NCBI RefSeq assembly: GCF_900176385.1
Contig: NZ_FWXN01000013.1
Span: forward strand, 24,842 to 88,841
Direction of reading: 5' to 3'
DNA length: 64,000 nucleotides
Origin: Janibacter indicus
GTDB taxonomy: Bacteria; Actinomycetota; Actinomycetes; Actinomycetales; Dermatophilaceae
Of the stretch, positions 33,136 to 42,526 are shown piece by piece. The notes under the pieces are model-generated. The model searched no databases. It had not been told where the DNA came from and saw nothing but the letters and a program-made list of their open reading frames with translations. Every line of letters begins with the position of its first letter. Position 1 is the stretch's first letter. Both the position numbers and the translations under genes were made by a program.

Positions 33136-33843
33136 TCAGCCCTGTGCGCCGTGCAGGCTCATGCTGGCGTTGGTGATCCGCTGCCGGTCGTCAAGGGTGA
33201 AGGTGACCGAGCCGGTCTCGTCCTGGAGCACGAGCTGAGGCCCCTGGTCGTCGACCGAGAAGCCTTCGCGGTGCTCCGCGAGACCCAGCACGGCCGAGCG
33301 GTGGTCGGTGATGATGCCGCTGGTGAGCACCGGCTCGATGCGCGAGGCGACCTGCATGAGGCTCGGCTCCGGGACGTCGATGCCCTCGAGCACCATGACG
33401 AGTCGGGTGCCGCCGCCGGCAATGACCGTGTAGTAGGGGGAGAGGCGCGTCGCCTCGACGCCCACGCAGGCCGCGAGGTGGCCCAGGTGGGCCGTCGTCG
33501 CCGCGATGTCGTCGCCGGCGTCGAAGGGCAGCTCCGGCGAGGTGAGGTCGGTGATGCCGAAGCGCTCTCCGAGCTCCTTGACCCGGCCGGCCACCTCGCC
33601 GCCACCCTGGGGGTGCGCCCAGCCCCAGAGCAACGACTTCGGCCCAGGTGCGACCGAGGCGATGAGGTGGGAGCGGGCGGTGAGGGTGCGCTCGGCGCCG
33701 ACGAACTGCAGCGTCCCCTTCTGCAGGTCCCCGGCGATCTGGTGATCGCCGACCTGCTCCTCGAGCGTCTCGGCGAGCAGCGTCTGGCGGAGGGTGGCGT
33801 AGTAGGCGGCCCGGTTGGCGACATTTTGCAGTCCTGGATGCAT
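33136..33843 (-). CDS. DUF6882-like protein of unknown function
   Basis: 235-residue soluble protein without membrane segments or signal peptide. Recognisable stretches are LQKGTLQFVGAERTLTARSH and PGPKSLLWGWAHPQG, which recall the DUF6882 family; I have no function for it. ATG 33841-33843 gives MHPGLQNVANRAAYYATLRQ; the second frame over this region has the codon pattern of a shadow. It is convergent with the GNAT gene (2 bases between stops) and divergent from the HIT gene. It interrupts an otherwise conserved thrS-HIT neighbourhood. Confidence 0.72.
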   Translation of the reverse strand: MHPGLQNVANRAAYYATLRQTLLAETLEEQVGDHQIAGDLQKGTLQFVGAERTLTARSHLIASVAPGPKSLLWGWAHPQGGGEVAGRVKELGERFGITDLTSPELPFDAGDDIAATTAHLGHLAACVGVEATRLSPYYTVIAGGGTRLVMVLEGIDVPEPSLMQVASRIEPVLTSGIITDHRSAVLGLAEHREGFSVDDQGPQLVLQDETGSVTFTLDDRQRITNASMSLHGAQG

Positions 33844-33874
33844 GTCGCCATCCTGCCGGGGTCCGACCGGATGA

Positions 33875-33896
33875 CGAAGGGGAGAACTCCCCTTCG
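33875..33896. repeat. Perfect CGAAGGGGAG palindrome in divergent promoter
   Basis: CGAAGGGGAG and CTCCCCTTCG abut across two bases (33875-33896). The site lies 27 bases before the HIT gene start and 32 bases before the DUF6882-like gene start. It could be an operator or simply paired copies of the abundant octamer. Confidence 0.75.
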
Positions 33897-33922
33897 CCGT
33901 GGGGCGTGACAGGATCGGGCCC

Positions 33923-34483
33923 ATGACGCAGCACGACCACCCGACCGAGGACGATCGCTCCCTCGTGGGCGTGCCCGATGGCTTCGACCGGCTGTGGACG
34001 CCCCACCGGATGGCCTACGTGACGGGGGAGCGGCCCAGCGACGAGGCCGGGGACGGTTGCCCCTTCTGCGTCGCCCCCGACAAGGGCGACGCCGAGGGCC
34101 TCATCGTCCACCGGGGCGAAACCTGCTTCGTCGTCATGAACCTCTTTCCCTACAACGCCGGTCACGTCCTCGTCTGCCCCTACCGGCACGTCTCGCTCTA
34201 CATCGACCTCACCGACGAGGAGACCCTGGAGTTCACCGCCCTGACCAAGGCGGCGATCCGGGCGCTGCAGGCCAGCTCCAACCCGCACGGCTTCAACCTC
34301 GGCATGAACCAGGGCGCCGTCGCCGGGGCGGGCGTCGCGGCCCACCTGCACCAGCACGTCATCCCGCGGTGGGGCGGCGACATGAACTTCCTGCCGATCG
34401 TCGCGCAGACCAAGGCGCTGCCGATCCTCCTCGAGGACGCGCGCGCCGCCCTGGCGGTGGCCTGGCCGGACGCCGGCAGCTGA
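33923..34483 (+). CDS. HIT-family nucleotide hydrolase/transferase
   Basis: 186-residue histidine-triad protein. The catalytic motif reads VAAHLHQHVIPRWGGDMNFL and the N-terminal CPFCVAPDKGD resembles the zinc site of AP4A-type enzymes; MNLFPYNAGHVLVCPYRH is the conserved nucleotide-binding strand. The gene lies between thrS and pgsA in many actinobacteria (Rv2613c in M. tuberculosis, an AP4A phosphorylase-like protein). The start is ATG 33923. It is 73 bases before pgsA. Confidence 0.9.
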   Translation: MTQHDHPTEDDRSLVGVPDGFDRLWTPHRMAYVTGERPSDEAGDGCPFCVAPDKGDAEGLIVHRGETCFVVMNLFPYNAGHVLVCPYRHVSLYIDLTDEETLEFTALTKAAIRALQASSNPHGFNLGMNQGAVAGAGVAAHLHQHVIPRWGGDMNFLPIVAQTKALPILLEDARAALAVAWPDAGS

Positions 34484-34556
34484 GCCGACGGGGCCTGCAT
34501 CACACTCCGGTGCGCCGTCAGGAGCACCGGCCCCGCGCAGTTACGCTTGACCCGCC

Positions 34557-35195
34557 ATGCTCAACCGATACGCGCGCGCAGCCGTCACCCGGATCCTCAC
34601 CCCGGTGGCGCGCCTGCTGCTCCGCCTGGGCATCAGCCCCGACGTCGTCACCATCCTCGGCACGCTCGGCGTCTGCCTGGGGGCGCTCGTCTTCTTCCCG
34701 CAGGGGCAACTGCTCGTCGGTGTCCTGGTCATCACCGCCTTCGTCTTCTCCGACACCATCGACGGGATCATGGCGCGCGAGCTCGGTCACTCGAGCAAGT
34801 GGGGCGCCTTCCTCGACTCCACGCTCGACCGCATCGGCGACGCGGCGATCTTCTCCGGCCTGACGATCTGGTACTTCCAGGGTGGCGACGACCGGCTCAA
34901 GGCGTGGCTCGCTCTCGCCTGTCTTGTCCTCGGCAGCGTCGTCTCCTACGCCCGGGCCCGGGCCGAGGGCCTGGGCATGCGGGCCGATGTCGGCATCGCC
35001 GAGCGAGCCGACCGGTTGGTGGCCACGCTCGTGACGACCGGTCTCGTCGGGCTGGGCCTGCCCGAGATCGTCCTCACGGTGGTGCTCGGCCTGCTCGCCG
35101 TCGCGAGCTTCGTCACGATCCTCCAGCGGGTCCTCCTCGTGCGCCAGCAGGTCATCGCCGCAGAGGCCGCCGGAACCACACCCTCGGGACCGTGA
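34557..35195 (+). CDS. pgsA: Phosphatidylinositol-phosphate synthase
   Basis: CDP-alcohol phosphatidyltransferase that joins CDP-diacylglycerol with inositol phosphate, the first lipid step towards phosphatidylinositol mannosides. The family motif D-x2-DG-x2-AR-x8-G-x3-D-x3-D is complete as DTIDGIMARELGHSSKWGAF followed by LDSTLD. Of 212 residues, at least five segments are hydrophobic. The stop overlaps the GTG start of the acyltransferase gene (GTGA). The assignment to inositol rather than glycerol phosphate rests on the adjacent acyltransferase and pimA. Confidence 0.9.
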   Translation: MLNRYARAAVTRILTPVARLLLRLGISPDVVTILGTLGVCLGALVFFPQGQLLVGVLVITAFVFSDTIDGIMARELGHSSKWGAFLDSTLDRIGDAAIFSGLTIWYFQGGDDRLKAWLALACLVLGSVVSYARARAEGLGMRADVGIAERADRLVATLVTTGLVGLGLPEIVLTVVLGLLAVASFVTILQRVLLVRQQVIAAEAAGTTPSGP

Positions 35196-36139
35196 GCCGG
35201 CTGCGCCAGCGCGCCACCGTCCTCGCCTTCCTCCTGGCCTGGCGGGTGCTGCGGGTGCTGCCGTCCCGCGCGGCCTACGCGCTCTTCGACCTCGCCGCCG
35301 ACCGGACCGTCGCGGGCAACGGCAGCTCCGTCCAGCGGCTGCGGGCCAACTACGCCCGGGTGCGCCCGGAGCTGGGGCCGCACGAGCTCGAGGCGCTCGT
35401 CGCCGAGGGGGTGCGAGCCTCCCTTCGCTACTACGTCGAGGCCTTCCGGCTGCCGTCCGTGAGCGGCGCCGACGTCGACTCCCTCGTGCGCTTCGAGGGC
35501 GCCTTGCCCGAGCTGAAGTCGCACCTGCTCGCCGGGCGACCGGTGCTGGCCTTCCTCGGCCACACCGGCAACTGGGACCTGGCGGGGGTGTGGTGCGCCC
35601 GTCACCTCGGCATCGTCGTCACGGTGGCCGAGCGGCTCGAGCCCGAGGAGATGTTCCGGGCCTTCCTCGACTACCGCGAGCAGCTGGGCATGGTCATTCA
35701 CCCGGCCGAGCGGGGCACCTACGAGCGGCTGCGGGCACAGCTCGCGACGGGGGAGCCGGTCGTCATGCCGCTGCTCGCCGACCGCGATCTGTCGGCGAGC
35801 GGGGTCGAGGTCGACCTGTGCGGCCACCGCGCGCGGATGGCAGCCGGTCCGGCAGCCCTGGCCGTCGAGACCGGCCTGCCGCTCTACCCGGTCACCCTGC
35901 GGCACGAGCGGGTCGGTCGCCGGTGGGGCATGGTCGTGACGGTCCACGACGCGGTCACCGTCGCGCCCGCCGGCTCGCGCGACGCGGTCGCGCGCACGAC
36001 CCAGGCCTGCGCCGACGCCTTCGGCAGCGCGATCACCCGGCACACCGCCGACTGGCACATGATGCAGCGGGTCTTCGTCGACGACCTCGACCCCGCACGC
36101 GACTGGGCGACCACGACCGCGGACCGGAGCGCCGCATGA
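35192..36139 (+). CDS. Phosphatidylinositol mannoside acyltransferase
   Basis: 315-residue peripheral membrane acyltransferase of the HtrB/LpxL-like family (PatA in mycobacteria), which acylates the first mannose of PIM. The catalytic H-x4-D motif is HTGNWD, with the EMFRAFLDYREQLGMVIHP and PLLADRDLSASGVEVDLCG segments typical of the family. The GTG 35192 start overlaps the pgsA stop, and its own stop overlaps pimA as ATGA, so pgsA, this gene and pimA form a tightly coupled unit. Confidence 0.9.
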   Translation: MSRLRQRATVLAFLLAWRVLRVLPSRAAYALFDLAADRTVAGNGSSVQRLRANYARVRPELGPHELEALVAEGVRASLRYYVEAFRLPSVSGADVDSLVRFEGALPELKSHLLAGRPVLAFLGHTGNWDLAGVWCARHLGIVVTVAERLEPEEMFRAFLDYREQLGMVIHPAERGTYERLRAQLATGEPVVMPLLADRDLSASGVEVDLCGHRARMAAGPAALAVETGLPLYPVTLRHERVGRRWGMVVTVHDAVTVAPAGSRDAVARTTQACADAFGSAITRHTADWHMMQRVFVDDLDPARDWATTTADRSAA

Positions 36140-37347
36140 GGGTCGGTCTGGTGAGCCCCTACTCCTTCGACGTGCCCGGGGGAGTGCAGTTCCACATCCG
36201 CGACCTCGCCGACTACCTCGCTCGGCACGGTCACGAGCCGTCGGTGCTCGCCCCCGCCGACGAGGGCACCGTCCTGCCCGAGCACGTCGTCCCGGCCGGT
36301 CGGGCCGTGCCGATCCGCTACAACGGCTCGACCGCCCGGCTGCTCTTCGGTCCGGTCGCGTCGGCCCGCGTGGGCCGCTGGCTCGAGGAAGGCGACTTCG
36401 ACGTCGTGCACATCCACGAGCCGCTCGCGCCCAGCCTGTCGGTGCTCGCGCTGTGGGCAGCCACGAGCCCCGTCGTCGCCACCTTCCACACCTCCAACGT
36501 CCGCTCACGCGTCATGCAGGCCGCCTACCCGCTCCTGCGGCCGTCGTTGGAGAAGATCCACGGGCGCATCGCCGTCTCCGAGGACGCGCGGCGCACGGTC
36601 ACCACCCACATCGGTGGGGACGCCGTCGTGATCCCTAACGGTGTCGACACCAGCGCCTTCGCCCGCGCCGAGCGTGACCCGCGGTGGACCGGCGCGCCCG
36701 GACGCCCGACGATCGTCTTCCTCGGTCGGATCGACGAGCCGCGCAAGGGGCTGCCGGTCCTCGCCGAGGCGATGCCCGCGGTCCTCGACGCCGTCCCCGG
36801 TGCGCGGCTGCTCGTCGTCGGCCCCGGCAGCGCCGAGGCGGCCCGGGCCAAGCTGCCCGAGCGCGTCGCGGCGGCCACCGAGTTCCTCGGAGCCCTGTCC
36901 GACGAGGACAAGGCGTCGGCCCTGGCATCCGCCGACCTCTACATCGCGCCCCACACCGGGGGAGAGAGCTTCGGGATCGTCCTCGTCGAGGCGATGGCGG
37001 CCGGCGCGCCGGTCCTCGCCAGCGACCTGGCGGCCTTCCAGCGGGTCCTCGACGGAGGGCGCGCCGGCATGGCAGGAGCCCTCTTCGGCAGCGAGCGTCC
37101 TGACGACCTCGCTGGCCGGGTCGTCGAGCTGCTCGGCGACCCAGAGCGACGCGCGACCCTCGCGCGACTGGGGCGGGAGCGCGCGCGGGCCTTCGACTGG
37201 GACGTCGTCGCCCGCGAGATCATCGCCGTCTACGAGACCGTCCTCGACGCGGGGCACCCCCGCGAGGTGACCCGGCTGCGGCCGGGACTGGGCCGGATCG
37301 GTGACCACGGGCCGCGTGGCCGGGCAGGAGAGCCATGGAGACGTTGA
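36136..37347 (+). CDS. pimA: Phosphatidyl-myo-inositol mannosyltransferase PimA
   Basis: GT4-family, GT-B fold glycosyltransferase that adds the first mannose to phosphatidylinositol at the inner membrane face. The N-terminal MRVGLVSPYSFDVPGGVQFH is diagnostic for PimA; FDVVHIHEPLAPSLS follows. The C-terminal GDP-mannose site contains FLGRIDEPRKGLPVL and the E-x7-E motif in GGESFGIVLVEAMAAG. Of 403 residues, the last ~30 form an Arg-rich tail. It ends 13 bases inside the next gene. Confidence 0.93.
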   Translation: MRVGLVSPYSFDVPGGVQFHIRDLADYLARHGHEPSVLAPADEGTVLPEHVVPAGRAVPIRYNGSTARLLFGPVASARVGRWLEEGDFDVVHIHEPLAPSLSVLALWAATSPVVATFHTSNVRSRVMQAAYPLLRPSLEKIHGRIAVSEDARRTVTTHIGGDAVVIPNGVDTSAFARAERDPRWTGAPGRPTIVFLGRIDEPRKGLPVLAEAMPAVLDAVPGARLLVVGPGSAEAARAKLPERVAAATEFLGALSDEDKASALASADLYIAPHTGGESFGIVLVEAMAAGAPVLASDLAAFQRVLDGGRAGMAGALFGSERPDDLAGRVVELLGDPERRATLARLGRERARAFDWDVVAREIIAVYETVLDAGHPREVTRLRPGLGRIGDHGPRGRAGEPWRR

Positions 37348-37907
37348 GCTGGATCGCCCTGACGCTCTGCGTCCTGCTCCTCCTCGCCTGGTACCTCTCC
37401 TACAGCGCCGCGCGGCTCGATCGCCTGCACGCCAAGGTCGAGGGCGCCCTGTCGGCCCTCGACGCGCACGTCGTGCGCCGGGCGGAGGCGAGCCTCGAGC
37501 TGGCCAACTCCGGCGCGGTCGACCCGGCGACGGGCTTCCTCCTGGCGGCCGCGGCGAGCGAGTCGCTGGAGCGGGTCAACGAGCGCACCTTCGAGGCCGA
37601 CCTCCTCGAGGGACAGCACTTCGCCGGCCGGGAGTCGGTCGAGAGCGAGCTGACCGAGATCCTGCACGCGGCGCTGCCACCCGAGGTCACCCGCGACATC
37701 GAGGCGCAAGGGGACCCCGGAGCCGCTGCGCTCGAGCGCGTCCGCGAGGCGGGCCTGCGGGTGCAGCTCGCCCGTCGCTTCCACAACGACGCTGTCAAGG
37801 ACGTCCAGCGGGTGCGGGCCAAGCGGGTGGTGCGCCTGTTCCGACTGGCCGGCCACGCCGACCTGCCGCAGACCGTGGAGTTCGACGACACGCTCCCGGG
37901 AGCCTGA
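37335..37907 (+). CDS. LemA-like membrane protein of PIM locus
   Basis: 190 residues with one N-terminal membrane helix (WIALTLCVLLLLAWYLS) followed by a long alpha-helical, charged region that resembles LemA proteins: RLDRLHAKVEGALSALDAHV, then RRFHNDAVKDVQRVRAKRVV near the C terminus. The role is unknown. ATG 37335 overlaps the pimA end by 13 bases and has AGGAG four bases upstream, so it belongs to the PIM operon. Confidence 0.75.
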   Translation: METLSWIALTLCVLLLLAWYLSYSAARLDRLHAKVEGALSALDAHVVRRAEASLELANSGAVDPATGFLLAAAASESLERVNERTFEADLLEGQHFAGRESVESELTEILHAALPPEVTRDIEAQGDPGAAALERVREAGLRVQLARRFHNDAVKDVQRVRAKRVVRLFRLAGHADLPQTVEFDDTLPGA

Positions 37908-37934
37908 GCGCCGCACAGCCGTCATGATCGGGGC

Positions 37935-38136
37935 ATGTCGTCGCTGGTCCTCGGGGTGCTGTGCTTGCCTCCCCCTGCTGCTCGCCGCACTCGTCGCCGC
38001 GCTCCTGCTCGCGGTGCGCGGCGAGCGGGCCCGCCGGCGTCCCCTTCGTGGTGGGGCCGGGTACCGACCCGCGGAGACGACACCGGGCCACGTCGAGCCG
38101 CCGTCACCGAGCGGGCCCGGCCACCAGCTGCCCTGA
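37935..38136 (+). pseudogene. Small membrane protein gene, probable one-base frameshift
   Basis: ATG 37935 opens as MSSLVLGVLCLPP and then leaves a hydrophobic frame. One base shift within the C5 run at about 37968-37975 gives MSSLVLGVLCLPPLLLAALV and a normal hydrophobic helix followed by a polar tail ending GPGHQLP-stop at 38134-38136. Each frame separately is unconvincing. A real frameshift mutation or a homopolymer sequencing error would explain it. Start and identity of any intact version are uncertain. Confidence 0.35.
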
Positions 38137-38144
38137 CGTCGGGC

Positions 38145-39479
38145 TCAGGCCGTGGCGGTCGCGGCGGCGACGATGTCGTCGGCGAGGGTCGCGGCCGAGG
38201 CCTCGTCGAGGTCGTGCACCGTGAGGCGCAGGTGCTGCGAAGGGGGTGCGCCCTCCGCCAGGCGGAACTCGTCTCCCGTGCGCACCAGCCAGCCACGCCG
38301 GGTCAGCCGATCGGCGACCTCCCGTGCCGCGACCGGCAGCGGGACCCACAGGCTGACGCCGTCACCGGGAGAGGTGGGCAGGCCACGCTCGGTGAGCAGC
38401 GCGGCGAAGGCGGCATTGCGCTCGGCGTAGTGCACCCCGGCGCGCTCGATGAGTGCGAGCGCGGAGGGGTCGGTGATCACCGCGTGGGTGATCCGCTGCA
38501 GCAGGTGGCTGACCCAGGTGGTCCCGGGGCTCAGGCGCATCTCGAGGCGGGCGGCGGTGTCGGCGTCGCAGGCCGTGACGGCCAGGCACATGTCGGGGCC
38601 GACGAACTTCGAGACCGAGCGCACCAGCGCCCAGCGCCGGTGATCGGGGCCGACGATGGAGTGGAAGGGCTGCTGGGACAGGTAGGAGAAGTAGTCGTCC
38701 TGGATGACGAGGACGTAGGGGTGGTCGGCGAGCACCTCGCGCAGCGCCGTGGCGCGGGCGGCACTCAGCGAGGAGCCGGTGGGGTTCTGGGCCCGCGGGG
38801 TGCACACGACCGCCCGCACACCCTGCTCGAGGGCGTGGCGCAGCCCCTCGACCGTCATGCCCTCGGCGTCGACCGGGACCGGGACCGCCCGGTAACCGCC
38901 GAGCTGGGCGAGATGGATGCTCGCGAGGAAGCACGGGTCCTCGAGCGCCACGGCGTCGTCGCGCAGCAGCGCCTGCGCGAGCAGGCGCTCGACGGCATCG
39001 ACCGCGCCGCTCGTCAGGGTCAGCCGCACCTCTTCGGCCGGGACCGGGACGTCGGGGGCCATCCAGTCGAGCGCCCACGACCCGAGGTCCCGGTCGATCG
39101 TCGGCTCGCCGTAGAGCACGGGGCCGCGATCGGCGACGCTCGCCAGGGCCGGCGCGAGGTCGGGGATGAGTCGCGGATCGGGGTTGCCGGTGCCGACGTC
39201 GCGGAGCGCGCCGGCCGCGGCGAACCCCTCCTGGGGCACCCGGCTGCGTCGCGCCACCCGGGTCCCGGCGCGTCCCTGCGAGACGACGACCCCCGATCGG
39301 GCGAGGTCGCGGTAGGCGGCGACGGCGGTGTTGCGGTTGACGCCGAGCTGCTCGGCGAGGGCACGGACCGGCGGGAGGACCTCGCCGGGGGCCAGGTGGC
39401 CGCGCTCGACGAGGCCGCGGACGCTGTCGGCGATCTCGGCCGCGGTGCCGCCGGAGATCTGCGGCGTCTGGGTGCTCAT
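38145..39479 (-). CDS. pdxR: MocR/PdxR-type regulator of vitamin B6 synthesis
   Basis: 444 residues: an N-terminal GntR winged helix (about residues 10-75, [20 protein letters not shown], then [19 protein letters not shown]) fused to an aminotransferase class I domain. PLP lysine is in [23 protein letters not shown] is the family Asn-Pro-Thr motif. Such PdxR regulators sense PLP and control pdxST, which lie divergently next door here. The start is ATG 39477-39479, with an alternative GTG three bases upstream. Confidence 0.88.
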   Translation of the reverse strand: MSTQTPQISGGTAAEIADSVRGLVERGHLAPGEVLPPVRALAEQLGVNRNTAVAAYRDLARSGVVVSQGRAGTRVARRSRVPQEGFAAAGALRDVGTGNPDPRLIPDLAPALASVADRGPVLYGEPTIDRDLGSWALDWMAPDVPVPAEEVRLTLTSGAVDAVERLLAQALLRDDAVALEDPCFLASIHLAQLGGYRAVPVPVDAEGMTVEGLRHALEQGVRAVVCTPRAQNPTGSSLSAARATALREVLADHPYVLVIQDDYFSYLSQQPFHSIVGPDHRRWALVRSVSKFVGPDMCLAVTACDADTAARLEMRLSPGTTWVSHLLQRITHAVITDPSALALIERAGVHYAERNAAFAALLTERGLPTSPGDGVSLWVPLPVAAREVADRLTRRGWLVRTGDEFRLAEGAPPSQHLRLTVHDLDEASAATLADDIVAAATATA

Positions 39480-39489
39480 CACGGGTGAG

Positions 39490-39562
39490 TCTAGGTGGTC
39501 CCGACCGCTCTGCGGACGTGGGCCGGGATATTGTCCTGTGCCGTGCTACGTTTTGGCCTAGA
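39490..39562. promoter_or_regulatory. Candidate PdxR operator arms between pdxR and pdxS
   Basis: TCTAGGTGG (39490-39498) and the inverted TTGGCCTAGA (39553-39562) flank the 125-base divergent region. The core TGG-CTA resembles published PdxR boxes of actinobacteria as I recall them. The right arm is 43 bases before the pdxS start. Confidence 0.35.
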
Positions 39563-39604
39563 TCAAATGGACGTCGCGACACGCGGCCCGACGAGGAGCA
39601 CGAC

Positions 39605-40504
39605 ATGACCACCGAGACCCAGACCGAGACCGGGACCGCGCGCGTCAAGCGAGGCATGGCCGAGATGCTCAAGGGCGGCGTCATCATGGACGTCGTCACG
39701 CCGGAGCAGGCCAAGATCGCCGAGGATGCCGGCGCCGTCGCCGTCATGGCGCTCGAGCGGGTGCCGGCCGACATCCGCGCCCAGGGCGGCGTCTCCCGGA
39801 TGAGCGACCCCGACATGATCGACGGCATCATCGAGGCCGTCTCGATCCCCGTCATGGCCAAGGCGCGCATCGGCCACTTCGTCGAGGCCCAGGTGCTGCA
39901 GTCCCTCGGGGTCGACTACATCGACGAGTCCGAGGTCCTCACCCCGGCCGACTACGCCAACCACATCGACAAGTGGAACTTCACCGTCCCCTTCGTCTGC
40001 GGGGCCACCAACCTCGGCGAGGCGCTGCGCCGCATCACCGAGGGCGCGGCGATGATCCGCTCGAAGGGGGAGGCCGGCACCGGCGACGTCTCCAACGCCA
40101 CGACCCACATGCGCCAGATCCGTCAGGAGATCCGCCGCCTCCAGGGGCTGGCGGAGGACGAGCTCTACGTGGCGGCCAAGGAGCTGCAGGCCCCCTTCGA
40201 GCTGGTCAAGGAGGTCGCGACGGCCGGCAAGCTCCCGGTCGTCCTCTTCACCGCCGGTGGCATCGCCACCCCGGCCGACGCCGCGATGATGATGCAGCTG
40301 GGCGCCGAGGGCGTCTTCGTCGGCTCCGGGATCTTCAAGTCCGGCAACCCTGCGCAGCGGGCCGAGGCGATCGTCCGGGCGACGACCTTCTTCGACGACC
40401 CCGACACCCTGGCCAAGGTCTCCCGCGGGCTCGGTGAGGCGATGGTCGGGATCAACGTCGACGAGCCGGCCCGCTCGATCCAGTTCGCCGAGCGCGGCTG
40501 GTGA
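39605..40504 (+). CDS. pdxS: PLP synthase, synthase subunit PdxS
   Basis: Makes pyridoxal 5-phosphate from ribulose/ribose 5-phosphate, glyceraldehyde 3-phosphate and ammonia supplied by PdxT. The 299-residue TIM-barrel sequence is almost wholly conserved: [40 protein letters not shown] with its conserved K/D residues, and [12 protein letters not shown] near the end. The stop overlaps the pdxT GTG start. It is divergent from pdxR. Confidence 0.96.
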   Translation: MTTETQTETGTARVKRGMAEMLKGGVIMDVVTPEQAKIAEDAGAVAVMALERVPADIRAQGGVSRMSDPDMIDGIIEAVSIPVMAKARIGHFVEAQVLQSLGVDYIDESEVLTPADYANHIDKWNFTVPFVCGATNLGEALRRITEGAAMIRSKGEAGTGDVSNATTHMRQIRQEIRRLQGLAEDELYVAAKELQAPFELVKEVATAGKLPVVLFTAGGIATPADAAMMMQLGAEGVFVGSGIFKSGNPAQRAEAIVRATTFFDDPDTLAKVSRGLGEAMVGINVDEPARSIQFAERGW

Positions 40505-41103
40505 CGACACCCACCGTCGGCGTCCTCGCCGTCCAGGGCGACGTCCGGGAGCACCGGACCGCCCTCGAGGCGGCGGGGGTGCGCACGGTCGCCGTGCGCC
40601 GGCCCGACGAGCTCGCGGCCGTCGACGGACTCGTTCTGCCCGGCGGGGAATCGACGACCATCGACAAGCTCACCCGGGTCTTCGGGCTGCGGGACCCCCT
40701 TCGCTCCCGCATCGCGGAGGGGCTGCCGGTCTACGGCAGCTGCGCCGGGATGATCCTGCTCGCCGACCGCCTGCTCGACGGGCACCCGCAGCAGCAGACC
40801 CTCGGCGGCCTCGACATCACGGTGCGGCGCAATGCCTTCGGCCGTCAGGTCGACTCCCACGAGACCGATCTCGAGGTGGCCGGCGTCGCCGGCGGGCCGG
40901 TGCGCGCGGTCTTCATCCGCGCTCCGTGGGTCGAGCAGGCCGGTCCCGACGTCGAGGTGCTCGCGAGCATCGAGGCGAAGGGGGAGTCCCGTCCCGTCGT
41001 CGTGCGGCAGGGGCACCTGCTGGCCACGAGCTTCCACCCCGAGGTGACCGGGGACCACCGCGTCCACGCGCTCTTCGTCGAGATGGTGCGGCGCGCCGCG
41101 TAG
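40501..41103 (+). CDS. pdxT: PLP synthase, glutaminase subunit PdxT
   Basis: Class I-type glutaminase that feeds ammonia to PdxS. Of 200 residues, [20 protein letters not shown] is the N-terminal start, [12 protein letters not shown] the oxyanion region, and [10 protein letters not shown] holds the catalytic cysteine; [19 protein letters not shown] supplies the His-Glu pair. GTG 40501 overlaps the pdxS stop (GTGA). It contains the octamer ACCCCCTTCG with a rare CTT leucine codon. Confidence 0.95.
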   Translation: MTTPTVGVLAVQGDVREHRTALEAAGVRTVAVRRPDELAAVDGLVLPGGESTTIDKLTRVFGLRDPLRSRIAEGLPVYGSCAGMILLADRLLDGHPQQQTLGGLDITVRRNAFGRQVDSHETDLEVAGVAGGPVRAVFIRAPWVEQAGPDVEVLASIEAKGESRPVVVRQGHLLATSFHPEVTGDHRVHALFVEMVRRAA

Positions 41104-41146
41104 GATCGACCCTCGGACCACCTGCCAGCCACAACGAGGAGACAAC

Positions 41147-41908
41147 GTGTCCGGCCACTCCAAGTGGGCAACCACGAAGCACAAGAAGGCGGCGATCGAC
41201 GCCAAGCGCGGCAAGCTCTTCGCCAAGCTGATCAAGAACATCGAGGTCGCGGCGCGCACCGGTGGCGGCGACCCCACCGGCAACCCCACGCTCTACGACG
41301 CGATCCAGAAGGCGAAGAAGAGCTCGGTCCCCAATGACAACATCGACCGCGCCGTCAAGCGCGGCTCGGGCGCCGAGGCCGGTGGCGCCGACTGGGAGAA
41401 CATCACCTACGAGGGCTACGCCCCCGGCGGTGTCGCCATCCTCATCGAGTGCCTCACCGACAACAAGAACCGCGCCGCCACCGAGGTGCGCACGGCCCTG
41501 TCGCGCAACGGCGGCAACCTCGCCGACCCCAACTCGGTGGCCTACCTCTTCAACCGCAAGGGCGTCGTCATGGTGCCCAAGGCGGAGAAGAGCGAGGACG
41601 ACCTGCTCGAGATCGTGCTCGAGGCCGGCGCCGAGGAGATCAACGACTTCGGTGACTCGTGGCAGATCGTGTCCGAGGCGACCGACTTCGTCGCCGTCCG
41701 CACGGCGCTCCAGGAGGCCGGGGTCGACTACGACTCGGCCGAGGCCTCCTTCCTGCCGAGCATGCAGGTCCCGCTCGACAAGGAGGGCGCCAAGAAGATG
41801 ATCCGCGTCGTCGAAGCCCTCGAGGACAGCGACGACGTCCAGGACGTCTTCACCAACGGCGACATCTCCGACGAGGTCCTCGCCGAGCTCGAGGCCGACG
41901 ACTCCTGA
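41147..41908 (+). CDS. YebC/PmpR-family transcriptional regulator or translation factor
   Basis: 253-residue TACO1/YebC protein. [20 protein letters not shown] is the near-invariant N terminus, followed by [20 protein letters not shown] and IEAL-type [20 protein letters not shown]. Some members bind DNA as regulators; others relieve ribosome stalling at polyproline, so the exact role is open. GTG 41147 has AGGAGA five bases upstream. It precedes ruvC, as in many bacteria. Confidence 0.93.
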   Translation: MSGHSKWATTKHKKAAIDAKRGKLFAKLIKNIEVAARTGGGDPTGNPTLYDAIQKAKKSSVPNDNIDRAVKRGSGAEAGGADWENITYEGYAPGGVAILIECLTDNKNRAATEVRTALSRNGGNLADPNSVAYLFNRKGVVMVPKAEKSEDDLLEIVLEAGAEEINDFGDSWQIVSEATDFVAVRTALQEAGVDYDSAEASFLPSMQVPLDKEGAKKMIRVVEALEDSDDVQDVFTNGDISDEVLAELEADDS

Positions 41909-41992
41909 CCCGGCGTGTCGGCGGCGCCGGGTGCGCCGCCGACACGTAACCTCGACCAGAACACGTGTTCGAGTCGATCCCAGGAGGCCGCG

Positions 41993-42526
41993 GTGCGAGT
42001 GCTCGGCGTGGACCCCGGGCTGACCCGGTGCGGCCTGGGGGTCGTCGAGGGCGAGGCCCGCGCCCTGCGCATGGTCGCGGTCGGCGTCGTGCGGACCTCG
42101 AGCGAGCGGTCCACCGGTGACCGTCTGGCCTACGTCCAGGACGAGCTCGACGCCTGGCTCGACCGCTTCGAGCCCGATGCGATCGCCCTCGAGCGCGTCT
42201 ACGCCGCCGACCACGTGCCCACGGTCATGACGACCGCCCAGGTCAGCGGCCTGGTCCACCTCGCCGGGGCCCGACGGGGGCTGCCGGTCACCCTGCACAC
42301 GCCCACCGAGGTCAAGGCAGCCGTCTCCGGCTCCGGCCGGGCAGACAAGGCGCAGATCACGACGATGGTCACCCGCATCCTCTCTCTCTCCGAGGCCCCC
42401 CGACCCGCCGACGCGGCCGATGCGCTGGCGCTGGCCATCTGCCACCAGTGGCGGGGCGCCGGCTCGGCCCGCCGGGAGCTCGCCGCGGCGAGCGAGCGGG
42501 CGCGTCTGCGGTCGGTCGCCCGATGA
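41993..42526 (+). CDS. ruvC: Holliday junction resolvase RuvC
   Basis: Nuclease that cleaves four-way DNA junctions after RuvAB branch migration. The 177-residue RNase H-like protein has [20 protein letters not shown] with the first catalytic Asp, [20 protein letters not shown] with the catalytic Glu, and [18 protein letters not shown] with the final Asp pair. GTG 41993 has AGGAGG five bases upstream. Its stop overlaps ruvA (ATGA). Confidence 0.96.
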   Translation: MRVLGVDPGLTRCGLGVVEGEARALRMVAVGVVRTSSERSTGDRLAYVQDELDAWLDRFEPDAIALERVYAADHVPTVMTTAQVSGLVHLAGARRGLPVTLHTPTEVKAAVSGSGRADKAQITTMVTRILSLSEAPRPADAADALALAICHQWRGAGSARRELAAASERARLRSVAR

